From NCBI RefSeq assembly GCF_900454865.1, contig NZ_UGTV01000015.1, positions 620,001 to 684,000 on the forward strand: 64,000 nucleotides of DNA. The letters are read 5' to 3'. Below are positions 28,555 to 40,671 of the stretch, in pieces. This DNA comes from Pasteurella canis. Lineage in GTDB: Bacteria > Pseudomonadota > Gammaproteobacteria > Enterobacterales > Pasteurellaceae. The stretch's first letter is position 1. Every line of letters begins with the position of its first letter. A program made the translations under genes and the position numbers. The notes beneath the pieces were generated by a model, which was not told the DNA's origin, did not search any database, and was given only the letters and a program-made list of their open reading frames with translations.

Positions 28555-28572
28555 TGTATTTTAAAGTTTACA
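28555..28572. promoter_or_regulatory. TyrR box 2 upstream of aroG-tyrA
   Basis: TGTATT-N6-TTTACA keeps the invariant G-N14-C of the TyrR consensus with a weaker left arm. Its centre is 23 bases from box 1, close to two helical turns, the arrangement of strong plus weak boxes in E. coli TyrR promoters. Confidence 0.62.
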
Positions 28573-28610
28573 ATTTATCTATTTCTTCTTAGATTTTAAG
28601 GATAATAAAA

Positions 28611-29663
28611 ATGAATAGAGATAGCATCCATAACGTCAATATTGTTAGTGAGAAAGTACTGATTACGCCTCGTGAACTTAAGGATAAATTACCTTTATTA
28701 GCGCCATTACGTACACAAATAGAGCAATCTCGCCGTGATATTGCGAATATCATTCACAAGAAAGATCCGCGTTTGTTAGTAGTTATAGGGCCTTGTTCTA
28801 TTCATGATCCTATCGCAGCCTTAGAATATGCTGCTCGTTTAAAAGCCTTGTCTAATGATCTCAAAGATCAACTGTATATTGTTATGCGGGTTTACTTTGA
28901 GAAGCCAAGAACAACTGTTGGTTGGAAAGGGCTAATTAATGATCCTAAAATTGATGGTTCTTTTGATGTTGAGCATGGTTTACATATTGCGAGAGAATTA
29001 TTGTTGGAGTTAGCTGAAATGGGCTTACCTTTAGCGACAGAAGCCCTTGATCCAATTACGCCTCAATATATGGCGGATTTGTTTAGTTGGTCTGCGATTG
29101 GCGCTAGAACGACGGAATCACAAACTCACCGTGAAATGTCTTCTGGTTTATCTATGGCGGTTGGTTTTAAAAATGGGACAGATGGGAGTCTCGCGACGGC
29201 AATTAATGCGATGAAAGCCGCTTCAATGGGACACAGTTTTATTGGGATTAATCAGCAAGGGCAAGTAAATTTATTACATACAGCAGGAAATCCAGATGGT
29301 CATGTGATTTTACGTGGGGGAAAAACGCCAAATTATGAAGCTGAATTTATTGTACAATGTGAACAGGCATTGGCAGAAGCTGGATTAGAGCAAGCCATTA
29401 TGATTGATTGTAGCCATGGTAATTCTAATAAAGATTATCGTTTACAACCTAAAGTAGCAAAAAATGCAGTACAACAAATTGTAGAGGGTAATCGTTCTAT
29501 TATCGGCTTAATGTTAGAAAGTCATTTGCACGCAGGTAACCAAAGTGCGGAGCAGCCTGTAAGCGAAATGAAATATGGTGTTTCAATCACAGATGCCTGT
29601 ATTGATTGGGAAACTACAGAAACATTATTACGCGATATCGCTTCAGCATTAAAGAAAAAATAA
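28611..29663 (+). CDS. aroG: 3-deoxy-7-phosphoheptulonate (DAHP) synthase
   Basis: A 350-residue type I-alpha DAHP synthase joining phosphoenolpyruvate and erythrose 4-phosphate, the entry to aromatic amino acid synthesis. VVIGPCSIHDP, VMRVYFEKPRTTVGWKGLINDP and MIDCSHGNSNKDYRLQ are active-site and metal-ligand stretches. Sequence alone does not settle whether it is Phe- or Tyr-inhibited. Its linkage to tyrA recalls the E. coli aroF-tyrA operon, and the tandem TyrR boxes fit tyrosine-responsive control. An AAGGAT site precedes the ATG. Confidence 0.94.
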   Translation: MNRDSIHNVNIVSEKVLITPRELKDKLPLLAPLRTQIEQSRRDIANIIHKKDPRLLVVIGPCSIHDPIAALEYAARLKALSNDLKDQLYIVMRVYFEKPRTTVGWKGLINDPKIDGSFDVEHGLHIARELLLELAEMGLPLATEALDPITPQYMADLFSWSAIGARTTESQTHREMSSGLSMAVGFKNGTDGSLATAINAMKAASMGHSFIGINQQGQVNLLHTAGNPDGHVILRGGKTPNYEAEFIVQCEQALAEAGLEQAIMIDCSHGNSNKDYRLQPKVAKNAVQQIVEGNRSIIGLMLESHLHAGNQSAEQPVSEMKYGVSITDACIDWETTETLLRDIASALKKK

Positions 29664-29675
29664 AGGGCTAGAGAA

Positions 29676-30800
29676 GTGGATGTATTAAAAGAATTAAGAG
29701 CACAAATAGATCAGGTGGATCGTGAGTTATTACAGCTGTTAGCGCAGCGGCTTGACTTAGTGAAACAAGTTGGTGAAGTAAAACACAAACATGGTCTACC
29801 TATTTATGTGCCAGAGCGTGAAATGGACATGCTTACTGCTCGTCGACTAGAAGCGGAGGCATTAGGCGTTTCTGCAGATTTGATTGAAGATGTGTTACGA
29901 CGAGTCATGCGTGAATCTTATACAAGTGAAAATCAATTTGGTTTTAAAAAAGTAAATCCACAAATAAAGAAAATTGTCGTTGTAGGAGGTAGAGGGAAAT
30001 TAGGCAGTTTATTTGTACGTTATTTTACGTTATCGGGTTACTATGTTGAAGTATTAGAGCGGGAAGATTGGCAAAGTGCGGTCGATATTTTAAAAGGTGC
30101 TGATGTTGTAATTGTATCAGTTCCTATTGCGAATACCGTAGAAACTATCAAGCGTTTAACGCCATTTTTAACAGAGAATATGTTATTAGCTGATTTGACT
30201 TCAGTTAAACGTGCACCATTAGCTGCGATGTTAGATTGTCATGAAGGAGCCGTATTAGGGTTACACCCGATGTTTGGACCTGATATTGCTAGTATGGCGA
30301 AGCAAGTCATTGTTCGTTGTGATGGTCGTTTTGAAGAGCGTTATCAATGGTTAATTGAGCAAATACACATTTGGGGTGCTAAATTTTACTCAGTGGAAGC
30401 GACTGAACATGATCACAGTATGACCTATATTCAAGCATTACGCCATTTTTCTACATTTGCTAACGGTTTACATTTATCTAAGCAACCTGTGCAGCTTTCC
30501 AGTTTGCTTGCGTTATCTTCACCTATTTATCGTTTAGAGCTTGCGATGATTGGGCGTTTGTTTGCCCAAGACGCAGCGTTATATGCTGATATTATTCTAG
30601 ATAAACCTGAAAATTTAGCTGTGATTGAAAGTTTAAAACAAAGTTATGAAGAAAGTTTAGCATTCTTCAGCCAAGGCGATAAACAAGGGTTTATTGATAG
30701 TTTTAATCAAGTAAAACAATGGTTTGGTGATTATTCTGAGCTATTTCTTAAAGAAAGCCGCCAATTATTACAACAAGCTAATGATTACAGGCAGCTTTAA
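29676..30800 (+). CDS. tyrA: chorismate mutase / prephenate dehydrogenase (T-protein)
   Basis: A 374-residue bifunctional enzyme leading to tyrosine. Residues about 1-90 are an AroQ-type chorismate mutase ([20 protein letters not shown]). The rest is the NAD-dependent prephenate dehydrogenase with [17 protein letters not shown] as dinucleotide loop and [10 protein letters not shown]. The start is GTG at 29676, because the nearby ATG is out of frame. It lies 12 bases after aroG, so the two form an operon. An internal USS lies at 30074-30082. Confidence 0.95.
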   Translation: MDVLKELRAQIDQVDRELLQLLAQRLDLVKQVGEVKHKHGLPIYVPEREMDMLTARRLEAEALGVSADLIEDVLRRVMRESYTSENQFGFKKVNPQIKKIVVVGGRGKLGSLFVRYFTLSGYYVEVLEREDWQSAVDILKGADVVIVSVPIANTVETIKRLTPFLTENMLLADLTSVKRAPLAAMLDCHEGAVLGLHPMFGPDIASMAKQVIVRCDGRFEERYQWLIEQIHIWGAKFYSVEATEHDHSMTYIQALRHFSTFANGLHLSKQPVQLSSLLALSSPIYRLELAMIGRLFAQDAALYADIILDKPENLAVIESLKQSYEESLAFFSQGDKQGFIDSFNQVKQWFGDYSELFLKESRQLLQQANDYRQL

Positions 30801-30846
30801 ATAGCCAACTAAGTGATAGAGCAGAATCGGCTATTTGGGATCTAAT

Positions 30847-30878
30847 AACCCACTTTTTAAAGTGGGTTTATTTTTTTA
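30847..30878 (+). terminator. terminator after aroG-tyrA
   Basis: AACCCACTTT (30847-30856) pairs with AAAGTGGGTT (30859-30868), followed by TATTTTTTTA. Confidence 0.88.
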
Positions 30879-31026
30879 TCAGTTAACTCATGAAATATCT
30901 GCGTTTATTTTGTATTTTAACAAAGCGGACTTCTTTTTACTTTTGACTATTTTGTCTCAAATCGTTATTACATTGGCGTAACAAAGTGTATAATAAATAT
31001 TATTTTTTGATAAAAATATTTAGATT

Positions 31027-31650
31027 ATGAGTCAATTTTTTTATATTCACCCAGAAAATCCTCAAGCGAGATTAATCAATCAAGCAGTGAGTATTTTACG
31101 GGATGGTGGCGTGATTGTTTATCCGACTGATTCGGGTTATGCACTGGGTTGTATGATTGGTAATAAACATGCGATGGATAGAATAGTAAACATTCGCCAG
31201 TTACCAGAAGGGCATAATTTTACACTAGTATGTAGTGATTTATCGGAGCTATCGACTTATTCGTTAGTGAATAATACTGCCTATCGCTTAATTAAAAATA
31301 ATACACCTGGGCGTTATACGTTTATTTTAACAGCTACAAAAGAATTACCAAGACGTTTGATGACTTCAAAGCGTAAGACGATTGGTATTCGAGTGCCAGA
31401 TAATCAAATTGCTTTAGATTTATTAAAAGCATTAGGTGAACCTATTTTATCTTGCTCGCTTATGCTACCTGGTGAGGAATATATCACACAATCAGATCCA
31501 GAAGAGATTAGAGAGCGTTTGGAGCACCAAGTGGATTTAATTATTCATGGTGGATATCTTGGTCAAGAACCGACAACAGTAGTTGATTTAACAGAAGATA
31601 CCCCCGTTATTATGCGTGAAGGTAGTGGTACTATTACTCCTTTTATTTAA
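31027..31650 (+). CDS. yciO: YciO, TsaC/Sua5-like protein
   Basis: A 207-residue member of the YrdC/YciO/Sua5 family, matching E. coli YciO in length. GGVIVYPTDSGYALGC and KRKTIGIRVPDN belong to the nucleotide-binding cleft used by TsaC to make threonylcarbamoyl-AMP. YciO can hydrolyse related substrates, but its cell role is unsettled. It lies 54 bases before rluB and is probably co-transcribed with it. Confidence 0.92.
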   Translation: MSQFFYIHPENPQARLINQAVSILRDGGVIVYPTDSGYALGCMIGNKHAMDRIVNIRQLPEGHNFTLVCSDLSELSTYSLVNNTAYRLIKNNTPGRYTFILTATKELPRRLMTSKRKTIGIRVPDNQIALDLLKALGEPILSCSLMLPGEEYITQSDPEEIRERLEHQVDLIIHGGYLGQEPTTVVDLTEDTPVIMREGSGTITPFI

Positions 31651-31704
31651 CGCATATTATTTTATTTATCTAGACGCTTGTGAAAGCGACAACTTAGAGG
31701 AAAC

Positions 31705-33677
<1,973 letters not shown>

Positions 33678-33739
33678 GCACATTTTTTAGAAAAGTGCAA
33701 AGTCAATAGCATTATTTATACATCTTAAGAAGAGAAATA

Positions 33740-33782
33740 AAAATGCCCATAGTGCTGTTCCTATGGGCATTTTAGTTTTTTT
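33740..33782. terminator. bidirectional terminator, cysB / macroglobulin gene
   Basis: AAAATGCCCATAG (33740-33752) pairs with CTATGGGCATTTT (33761-33773), a 13-base-pair stem with T tracts on both strands. It lies between convergent genes. Confidence 0.92.
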
Positions 33783-33785
33783 ATG

Positions 33786-36700
33786 TTATTTGGTGACTTT
33801 AATTTGTCCTTCATTTGCAGAGTAAGCTTTGATTGTACGATCGTACATACTTTCCGCATAAACAGGAGGAATTTGGAATGTGCCAATATTCACTGCTTTA
33901 AGTTGGTATTTCAAAGTCTTCATTTCACCTTCCACATTACCGTAGCTTAAAATACGATCTTCGCGTACTTCGGAATGTTGTGGATACCACGCATCTACAG
34001 AAGCTTCTTCTACGTCCGATTGCCAAATCACTTCAAAGCCAGCAGGATAAAGGTCTGTAATAATCACATCGGTTAAATAATCAGCAATCGATCTGACTTT
34101 GATAGTGGCATAAATGGTCTCTCCAATTTGGACCGATTTTACTTCATTCCCCTCTTTATCAGTATAAGTACGATAAATTTCTAAGCCATTACTAAGTGCT
34201 TTGTTATCAGCTTTTTGTGGGTAGCCCGATTGACTTAGTGCAAACCATGCTGTTTGTGTACTGCTATTGACAAAATCTAAGTTCATCTGTGTTTCTGTTA
34301 AATCAGCATAACGGAAAAGTGAGTTACTTTGGCTGATATCTTGTCCATTTTGCTGAATATGTAATGCAGATAATTCCGCTTGATTCTGTTGGGCATAAGC
34401 ATCTAATGCTAATAATACCATTGCTGAAGAGAGCGTATTATAACGTTGCTGATTCAGATCTTGTGCTATGCGAGTTAAAACTTTCTCGGATACTTTTGCA
34501 AGTTCTTTCGGGAAATGGCGTGCAATGACATATAACATTGAGCTGTCTTGAATCAGAGGATCGCTATAATGGCGGTATAACCATTGTACGTCACGCTCAC
34601 TATTTAATTTTGCTATAACATTTTCAAGCAGTTTATGGGCTTCCTCATCTTGTTTGAGTAATTGGTAGGCAGCGGATAACCAAGCAGATAGGGTATCACT
34701 TTGCCAATCTTTAGCATTGAAATGTTGTTCGAGCATAGTTCGAATAGATAATAGGGCATTTGATGGAACTTGCCCTAAACGGGTTAATAAATAAGCTGAA
34801 TAAGCGCGTTGGCGTAAATCAATTAGACTATCACCTTCTTGTGGAATGCTCTGATATTCTAATGCACTAATCGTATTATTAAATAAACCATTTTGACCGA
34901 ACCAAGCTTGTGGTAATGGAATATGACGCTCTTGGGCTTCAATTAAGAAGTGAGCAACATAAGCCGTCAGGAAGATTTCACCTTGCTCGATGTCATTCCA
35001 TACACCATAGCTACCATCTGCTCGTTGACGATTTGGTAAAAGCGTCAAGACTTTTTGTAATGATTGCTGGATAGTTTGTTCGCTGATTTGCGTTTTACCT
35101 AGATTATTCACTGCTAAGTTATGCAATAACGGTTGATAAGCCTTATTTTGTGAGAATAATAACGTTGGTATTGCGGAACTGATAATTTGTTCTGTGCAAT
35201 AATTATCATATTGACTTAAATAAGTCGAAATACTTTGTGCTAACACTAATGGTGTTGGTGAAAAGAGCGCAGATTGTGTACGATACTGCGGGAATAGTGT
35301 GAGTGGTAATGCTGTATTTACAGTTTTTCCTGCATCAACTTTATCAATCTGTGTAACAAATTGCTTTGGCATGATAGGTCTGACAGAAAGCGTGACATGA
35401 CGCATTACATCTAGAGGTTGTTGCTGTGCATTTAAGTAAGTTGCATTAAAGCGAATTTGACTTGAACCTAATTGCTCAGTTGCTTTAATCATAAAATTGA
35501 CCGCACTTTCTGACATCGGGGTAACTTCAACAATTTTTTCAACTTCACCAATAAGATGTATCTGTGGTTCAACATCAACTTTGATTTTAACTTGTTGAGT
35601 GCGGTTAGTGTTATTCGCAATATTAACACTGATTTCAGCTTGATCATTTGGTGTTAATGTTAATGGAACAGTAGGTGAAAGAATGAGATCATTACGTACT
35701 GTTGTGGCTGTTTCTACATGACCAATTTGATTGCCCTCATGGTTTACTGCGATTGCCATGACTTTTAAATTACCATTAAATTCTTCTGGTATTTGGTATG
35801 TGACAGTTGTTTCACCATTTACATCAACAACTCCAGACCAATAGGCAACAGGTTTATCTGCTTTACGTTTAAATGGGTTAGTGTTAGCCATCGCCATTTT
35901 CATCGCAAGTTCCATGCCTATTTCTGCATCTCCCCCTGTCTTAGCAAACTGCATTACTTTACTGAACTCAGGTAAGATTAAATCTAGAATCTGTGATGTT
36001 TGGACTTGTAAAGCTTGTTTCGGGAAGAAATAGTTTAACGGGTCAGTAAATTTATAATTTGCGACTTGTAAAATCCCCTCATTGACAGCATAGATAAGTG
36101 CTTTACTTGGTTTATTACTGGTTAATTTAAATTCAATAACCTCACCTGACTTCACTTGTTTTGGACTAGTTAATTCAAGTTTCAAACGGCGATTATCTAC
36201 ATTGACTGTAAATGGTACGACACCATAACTCAGAGGACTAGTGAAGATATCAGATGAATTGATATCACGCGAGAATTGTACATTGATATAACCATTACCT
36301 TCAAAATTAGCAGGTAACTTAATTCGTTGTACAGAACTATTTGTTGTAGCTTTGAACCATTTATGAGCATAAACACGATCACGCTCAATCGTAATTAAGC
36401 CGCTACCAGCATAAGGTGCTTGAATCGCAATTTCAATTTCGTCGTTAGGCTGGAATTGTTTTTTATTCAGGCGTAATTTTAACTCAGTGTTTTTGTCCAT
36501 AGCGACCGTCAGATTTTGATTACCGATCACTGTATAATGAATACGATTGACTTCTTGTTCATATTCATTGGTTAATACAAGGACAAAATCGCCACTTTTT
36601 TTAGTATTGAGCACAAAATCTAAGCCAGCTGAAGTTAGTTGAATGTCATGCTGTTCAATTTCATTTTCCACTAATTTCGATTCATACTTATAGGCGCCAG

Positions 36701-39509
36701 AAGGCTGTTGTGTCAGTACAGAAAGATACTGGCGTTCAAATAACGTCGCTTTTAATCCTTCAACGGCTATTTTTTCTAAGGTTGGGTTCACCGCAATAAA
36801 GTGAATTTGTTGTGGGGTATTGCGTTTTAAGTAGCTTAAATCTACATTGCTTTGATAACCAATTAACCAAGGTTGTGCTGAAACCATGACTGATTTAACC
36901 GTTGAAACAGCGCGTCCACTGTTACTTTCAAAGCCATCTGCAGTGAAATATAACATTTGCGCTGTATTTTCAGCATATTGGCTTAAATCAATTGGGAAAG
37001 TAGCTTGACCATCTTTATCTGTCGTCTGTTCATTTAAGGTTGTTTCGTACAAAATAGCTGATTTGTTACGCTGATTATCAAAGAATTGGTAATTTTCATA
37101 TTGACTGAATTTTGGTAAGACAGGATGTAGCGTCAACTCTGCACTGACGCGACGATTTTGTGCTGGTGTGCCAAAAAGGTTAGTCAGTTTTACTGTTGCG
37201 ATTAGATCGCGAGGGTTAATCCAGCCTTCTGCAGCGGATTGATTAAAAGTTGTTTTAATTTTTAGTGTATCGGGTTGGAATTCCTGTACTTGGAATGTCA
37301 TTGAGCCGATTTCTTTTTGTTTGTTGTGTTCACCAATTAGTAATTGTGCAAACCATTCTCCTGTTTCTGCAACTTCTGGTAATGTAAAATTAACTGAATT
37401 AAGACCGCTCTTATCTAAGCGAACAGTTTGTTTCAACATTGTTCTACCGCTTGGCGAAATGATTTGAAATTTCAATGGCACATTCGTCAAGGTGGTTCGC
37501 CAGTCTTGTGATTTAGTAATAATACCTGTATGAACCGTTTCATTTGGGCGATAAATCCCACGATCATTAAATAAGTAGGCTTTTAAACCTGCCATATCTT
37601 GTTCAGTATAAACGCCACCTACATCAAAGCGAGAATAATCAAGGCTTCTATCGTATTTATCAATAGGTAAGAATGACATTTGATCTTCTGTTGAAACAAG
37701 ATACATCACTGGAGCGAGCTCTTGTTTAAAATGATCGAGTGATGCAAAGTGAATTACACCCTGTTCATCAGAAAAACCTGTTTTAATAATTGAACCATTA
37801 CGGCTAATCACTGAAACAGATGCGCCTTCTACCGCTTCTCCAGTACTAATTGATTGCACAAAAACCATTTGTGAACCATCGTTTGCTTTTTTCGCAATAA
37901 TTCCTAAATCGGTCAGTACAATTAAGCGGTAGTCAGAAAATTGGTTGTTCGCATCATTTCGCCAGTCGTAGTTTTGTGAAGTATCACGTAGTGAAGAGGA
38001 AATGTTTTTATCATCACCGCTGACTTTTAACCAATATATTCCTGCAGATAGCGTATTGGTTTTAAATAAATGTGCTAAATCAATGCCAATATAATTTGTT
38101 TTTTGTGGATACTGATTATTGACGGTATAAGTTTTCGTCATAAAGTCCGCAATATGATCAATTTTTAATTGACCTAAATTGGGATTTTGAAAATCACCTT
38201 GATTTAATGAGACAAGATGGCGTAATTGTTCTTCTTGGATACGACCAACTTGTAATTTTATTTCGTTAAAATTGCGAGAGCTGATTGTTAGTTTTTGTTC
38301 GCCTACTGAAGAAAGAATAGACCCATTGCCAATAAAACCTACGTGTTTTGGATATTCTGGCGCACAAATAAGTTCACCTAATGGTTTTTTAAATTGATAT
38401 CCCCCTAGAGCAGAGAAATGATGGTTAATTTGTAGATAGAGACAACGTTTTTCTGGAATATCAAGCTGGAAATTTTGAGTATAAGTATAAGCTGTTTCAG
38501 TTGGCAATAGCTTTAATGTAACTTTTTCTGCTTGATTTAAAAGCGCTTGATTAATTTGGTTGTAATTCCAATGGGAATTATTGTTAGGTGCTTTTTCTGG
38601 TAACAAAAATGCCGCAATATTTTTAGCAATATTACTGCCTTTAACCAATTTCGTGAAAGTTAAATTTAAGATTTGTTCGGCTTCATTTTTCTCATTTTGT
38701 GCAATGATAATACCACTCGAATAATCAAGACTAAATTTAGTTGGCACTTCTACATTTGCAACCAAACTCTCTTCTAATGGATTGCCGCCTAAAAGTGCGG
38801 TCAGATTTTGGTTAATTTTAGTTTCAATATATTGATTATTACTTTGTGCTAAGCTCACACTATCAGAATGAATCCAAGCAACAAGATCATTTTCCGCGTA
38901 ACGTACTTTAAATTTTAATGGCGAAATGACATGGCGAGTATCGTCATTATTTTGGCGGACTAAATTAATTTGAATCGCTTTTTCAAATTTTTCTTTATCA
39001 ACAGGGTGGGAAAAAGAAACTCCTACAATAGCATAGCGAATATGTGCTTGATTTGGATCTTGGTAAAAATATTGTTCAGTGATGTCGGCACTAAAACTTG
39101 GTGTTGTGACAGTGAAAGGTTTTTTTAAAGCTTTTACATAAGTGTGTTGTGGGTTTAAGATTTTTTCATCTATTTTAATTTTATATTCCTGACCAGCAGG
39201 CCAATCATTTTCTGGTTTAAATGACAGCATTGTATCAGTATTCCAAAACCATTTTCCTTTTATTGCAGGCTCAATGCTAATGCCTTCTTGGACTTCTTTA
39301 TTAACTGAGGTGATGGGAGCGGCGGGACCATTAAATGTAATCACCAATGGATAAACTTCTTTGGGATTTTCATAATAGTTAGTAGATTCAATTGGATTGA
39401 GAGTAAAGCTGATTGCGTTTTTATTATCTTCTTTATTCTCCCAACAGCTTGTTAGCATGAAAACCATTGTTAATAACCCGAATAGGGAAAAGAAATTTCG
39501 TTTATTCAT
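33786..39509 (-). CDS. yfhM: bacterial alpha-2-macroglobulin lipoprotein (YfhM-like)
   Basis: A 1907-residue lipoprotein, the largest gene of the window. The signal peptide ends in the lipobox LTSC. Many macroglobulin domains follow: bait-region and A2M segments, including GVYTEQDMAGLKAYLFNDRG and YRPNETVHTG, the usual MG-domain start. A thioester motif CTEQ lies at Cys1438, followed by the terpenoid-cyclase-like helical domain and a receptor-like C-terminus. The family traps proteases that enter the periplasm and is usually encoded next to pbpC. Here pbpC lies about 20 kb away. The protein is longer than E. coli YfhM (1653). Confidence 0.88.
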   Translation of the reverse strand: MNKRNFFSLFGLLTMVFMLTSCWENKEDNKNAISFTLNPIESTNYYENPKEVYPLVITFNGPAAPITSVNKEVQEGISIEPAIKGKWFWNTDTMLSFKPENDWPAGQEYKIKIDEKILNPQHTYVKALKKPFTVTTPSFSADITEQYFYQDPNQAHIRYAIVGVSFSHPVDKEKFEKAIQINLVRQNNDDTRHVISPLKFKVRYAENDLVAWIHSDSVSLAQSNNQYIETKINQNLTALLGGNPLEESLVANVEVPTKFSLDYSSGIIIAQNEKNEAEQILNLTFTKLVKGSNIAKNIAAFLLPEKAPNNNSHWNYNQINQALLNQAEKVTLKLLPTETAYTYTQNFQLDIPEKRCLYLQINHHFSALGGYQFKKPLGELICAPEYPKHVGFIGNGSILSSVGEQKLTISSRNFNEIKLQVGRIQEEQLRHLVSLNQGDFQNPNLGQLKIDHIADFMTKTYTVNNQYPQKTNYIGIDLAHLFKTNTLSAGIYWLKVSGDDKNISSSLRDTSQNYDWRNDANNQFSDYRLIVLTDLGIIAKKANDGSQMVFVQSISTGEAVEGASVSVISRNGSIIKTGFSDEQGVIHFASLDHFKQELAPVMYLVSTEDQMSFLPIDKYDRSLDYSRFDVGGVYTEQDMAGLKAYLFNDRGIYRPNETVHTGIITKSQDWRTTLTNVPLKFQIISPSGRTMLKQTVRLDKSGLNSVNFTLPEVAETGEWFAQLLIGEHNKQKEIGSMTFQVQEFQPDTLKIKTTFNQSAAEGWINPRDLIATVKLTNLFGTPAQNRRVSAELTLHPVLPKFSQYENYQFFDNQRNKSAILYETTLNEQTTDKDGQATFPIDLSQYAENTAQMLYFTADGFESNSGRAVSTVKSVMVSAQPWLIGYQSNVDLSYLKRNTPQQIHFIAVNPTLEKIAVEGLKATLFERQYLSVLTQQPSGAYKYESKLVENEIEQHDIQLTSAGLDFVLNTKKSGDFVLVLTNEYEQEVNRIHYTVIGNQNLTVAMDKNTELKLRLNKKQFQPNDEIEIAIQAPYAGSGLITIERDRVYAHKWFKATTNSSVQRIKLPANFEGNGYINVQFSRDINSSDIFTSPLSYGVVPFTVNVDNRRLKLELTSPKQVKSGEVIEFKLTSNKPSKALIYAVNEGILQVANYKFTDPLNYFFPKQALQVQTSQILDLILPEFSKVMQFAKTGGDAEIGMELAMKMAMANTNPFKRKADKPVAYWSGVVDVNGETTVTYQIPEEFNGNLKVMAIAVNHEGNQIGHVETATTVRNDLILSPTVPLTLTPNDQAEISVNIANNTNRTQQVKIKVDVEPQIHLIGEVEKIVEVTPMSESAVNFMIKATEQLGSSQIRFNATYLNAQQQPLDVMRHVTLSVRPIMPKQFVTQIDKVDAGKTVNTALPLTLFPQYRTQSALFSPTPLVLAQSISTYLSQYDNYCTEQIISSAIPTLLFSQNKAYQPLLHNLAVNNLGKTQISEQTIQQSLQKVLTLLPNRQRADGSYGVWNDIEQGEIFLTAYVAHFLIEAQERHIPLPQAWFGQNGLFNNTISALEYQSIPQEGDSLIDLRQRAYSAYLLTRLGQVPSNALLSIRTMLEQHFNAKDWQSDTLSAWLSAAYQLLKQDEEAHKLLENVIAKLNSERDVQWLYRHYSDPLIQDSSMLYVIARHFPKELAKVSEKVLTRIAQDLNQQRYNTLSSAMVLLALDAYAQQNQAELSALHIQQNGQDISQSNSLFRYADLTETQMNLDFVNSSTQTAWFALSQSGYPQKADNKALSNGLEIYRTYTDKEGNEVKSVQIGETIYATIKVRSIADYLTDVIITDLYPAGFEVIWQSDVEEASVDAWYPQHSEVREDRILSYGNVEGEMKTLKYQLKAVNIGTFQIPPVYAESMYDRTIKAYSANEGQIKVTK

Positions 39510-39690
39510 AAAGCGATCCTCTGCGATAGATTTATGATCTTATTCTACCTGAAATCCATTTCTGTGAGCAATCTTTCATCATTTTTTATCATGTGAGATG
39601 CCAGATGCTCTTACAAATTAACAGATGAGTTTTAGCGTGAAATATGGTAAAACTATTAGCCTTAAGTTTTAATCCATTGAGGAACATAAC

Positions 39691-40515
39691 ATGTCATTAC
39701 AAGATATCATTGAAGCTGCCTTTGAAAAACGCGCTGAAATTACACCTAAAACAGTTGACCAACAAACTCGAGCAGCAGTCGAAGAGGCTATTGAGGGCTT
39801 AGATAGTGGAAAATATCGCGTTGCAGAAAAAATTGATGGAGAATGGGTCACTCACCAATGGCTAAAAAAAGCCGTTTTATTATCATTTCGCATTAATGAC
39901 AATGAATTAGTTGCAGGCGGAGAAACTAATTATTACGACAAAGTGCCAATGAAATTTGCTGATTATGATGAAGCACGTTTTCAACAAGAGGGTTTCCGTG
40001 TTGTGCCGCCAGCAGCAGTACGTAAAGGGGCTTATATTGCAAAAAATACTGTCTTGATGCCATCTTATGTCAATATTGGGGCACGAGTTGATGAAGGCAC
40101 AATGGTAGATACTTGGGCAACTGTAGGATCTTGCGCACAAATTGGTAAAAATGTCCATTTATCTGGCGGTGTTGGTATTGGTGGTGTGTTAGAGCCATTG
40201 CAAGCAAATCCAACGATTATTGAAGACAATTGTTTTATCGGTGCGCGTTCTGAAATTGTAGAGGGTGTGATCGTTGAAGAAGGCTCAGTGATTTCTATGG
40301 GAGTATTTATCGGTCAATCTACTAAGATTTATGATCGTGAAACAGGTGAAATTACTTATGGTCGTGTGCCAGCAGGTTCTGTGGTAGTTTCTGGTAGCCT
40401 CCCATCTAAATGTGGCAAATACAGCTTATATTGTGCAGTCATCGTGAAAAAAGTAGATGAAAAAACAAGAGGTAAAGTTGGTATTAATGAATTACTACGT
40501 ACAATTGATGAGTAG
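39691..40515 (+). CDS. dapD: 2,3,4,5-tetrahydropyridine-2,6-dicarboxylate N-succinyltransferase
   Basis: A 274-residue left-handed beta-helix acyltransferase of the succinylase branch of lysine and diaminopimelate synthesis. After a helical N-terminal domain ([17 protein letters not shown]) come hexapeptide repeats ([41 protein letters not shown]). The ending matches E. coli DapD in type and length. GAGGAA precedes the ATG. It is divergent from the macroglobulin gene. Confidence 0.96.
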   Translation: MSLQDIIEAAFEKRAEITPKTVDQQTRAAVEEAIEGLDSGKYRVAEKIDGEWVTHQWLKKAVLLSFRINDNELVAGGETNYYDKVPMKFADYDEARFQQEGFRVVPPAAVRKGAYIAKNTVLMPSYVNIGARVDEGTMVDTWATVGSCAQIGKNVHLSGGVGIGGVLEPLQANPTIIEDNCFIGARSEIVEGVIVEEGSVISMGVFIGQSTKIYDRETGEITYGRVPAGSVVVSGSLPSKCGKYSLYCAVIVKKVDEKTRGKVGINELLRTIDE

Positions 40516-40548
40516 TGAGTCTATATTACTAGCTTAAAACTTAATTAA

Positions 40549-40596
40549 AACTGACCGCAGTTTACTTAAGAAGAGTAAAGTGCGGTTAGTTTTTTG
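40549..40596 (+). terminator. terminator after dapD containing a decayed USS pair
   Basis: AACTGACCGCA (40549-40559) pairs with TGCGGTTAGTT (40581-40591), extended inward by TTTACT with AGTAAA across a G-G mismatch, then six T. One arm holds an exact USS (40578-40586). The other holds the copy GACCGCAGTT with one changed base. Confidence 0.85.
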
Positions 40597-40671
40597 TTAG
40601 CTTATTTGCGATTGGTATGCTAATTCATTGTACGACATTGAACAGTATGATTTTTTATATGAGGGTAGATT

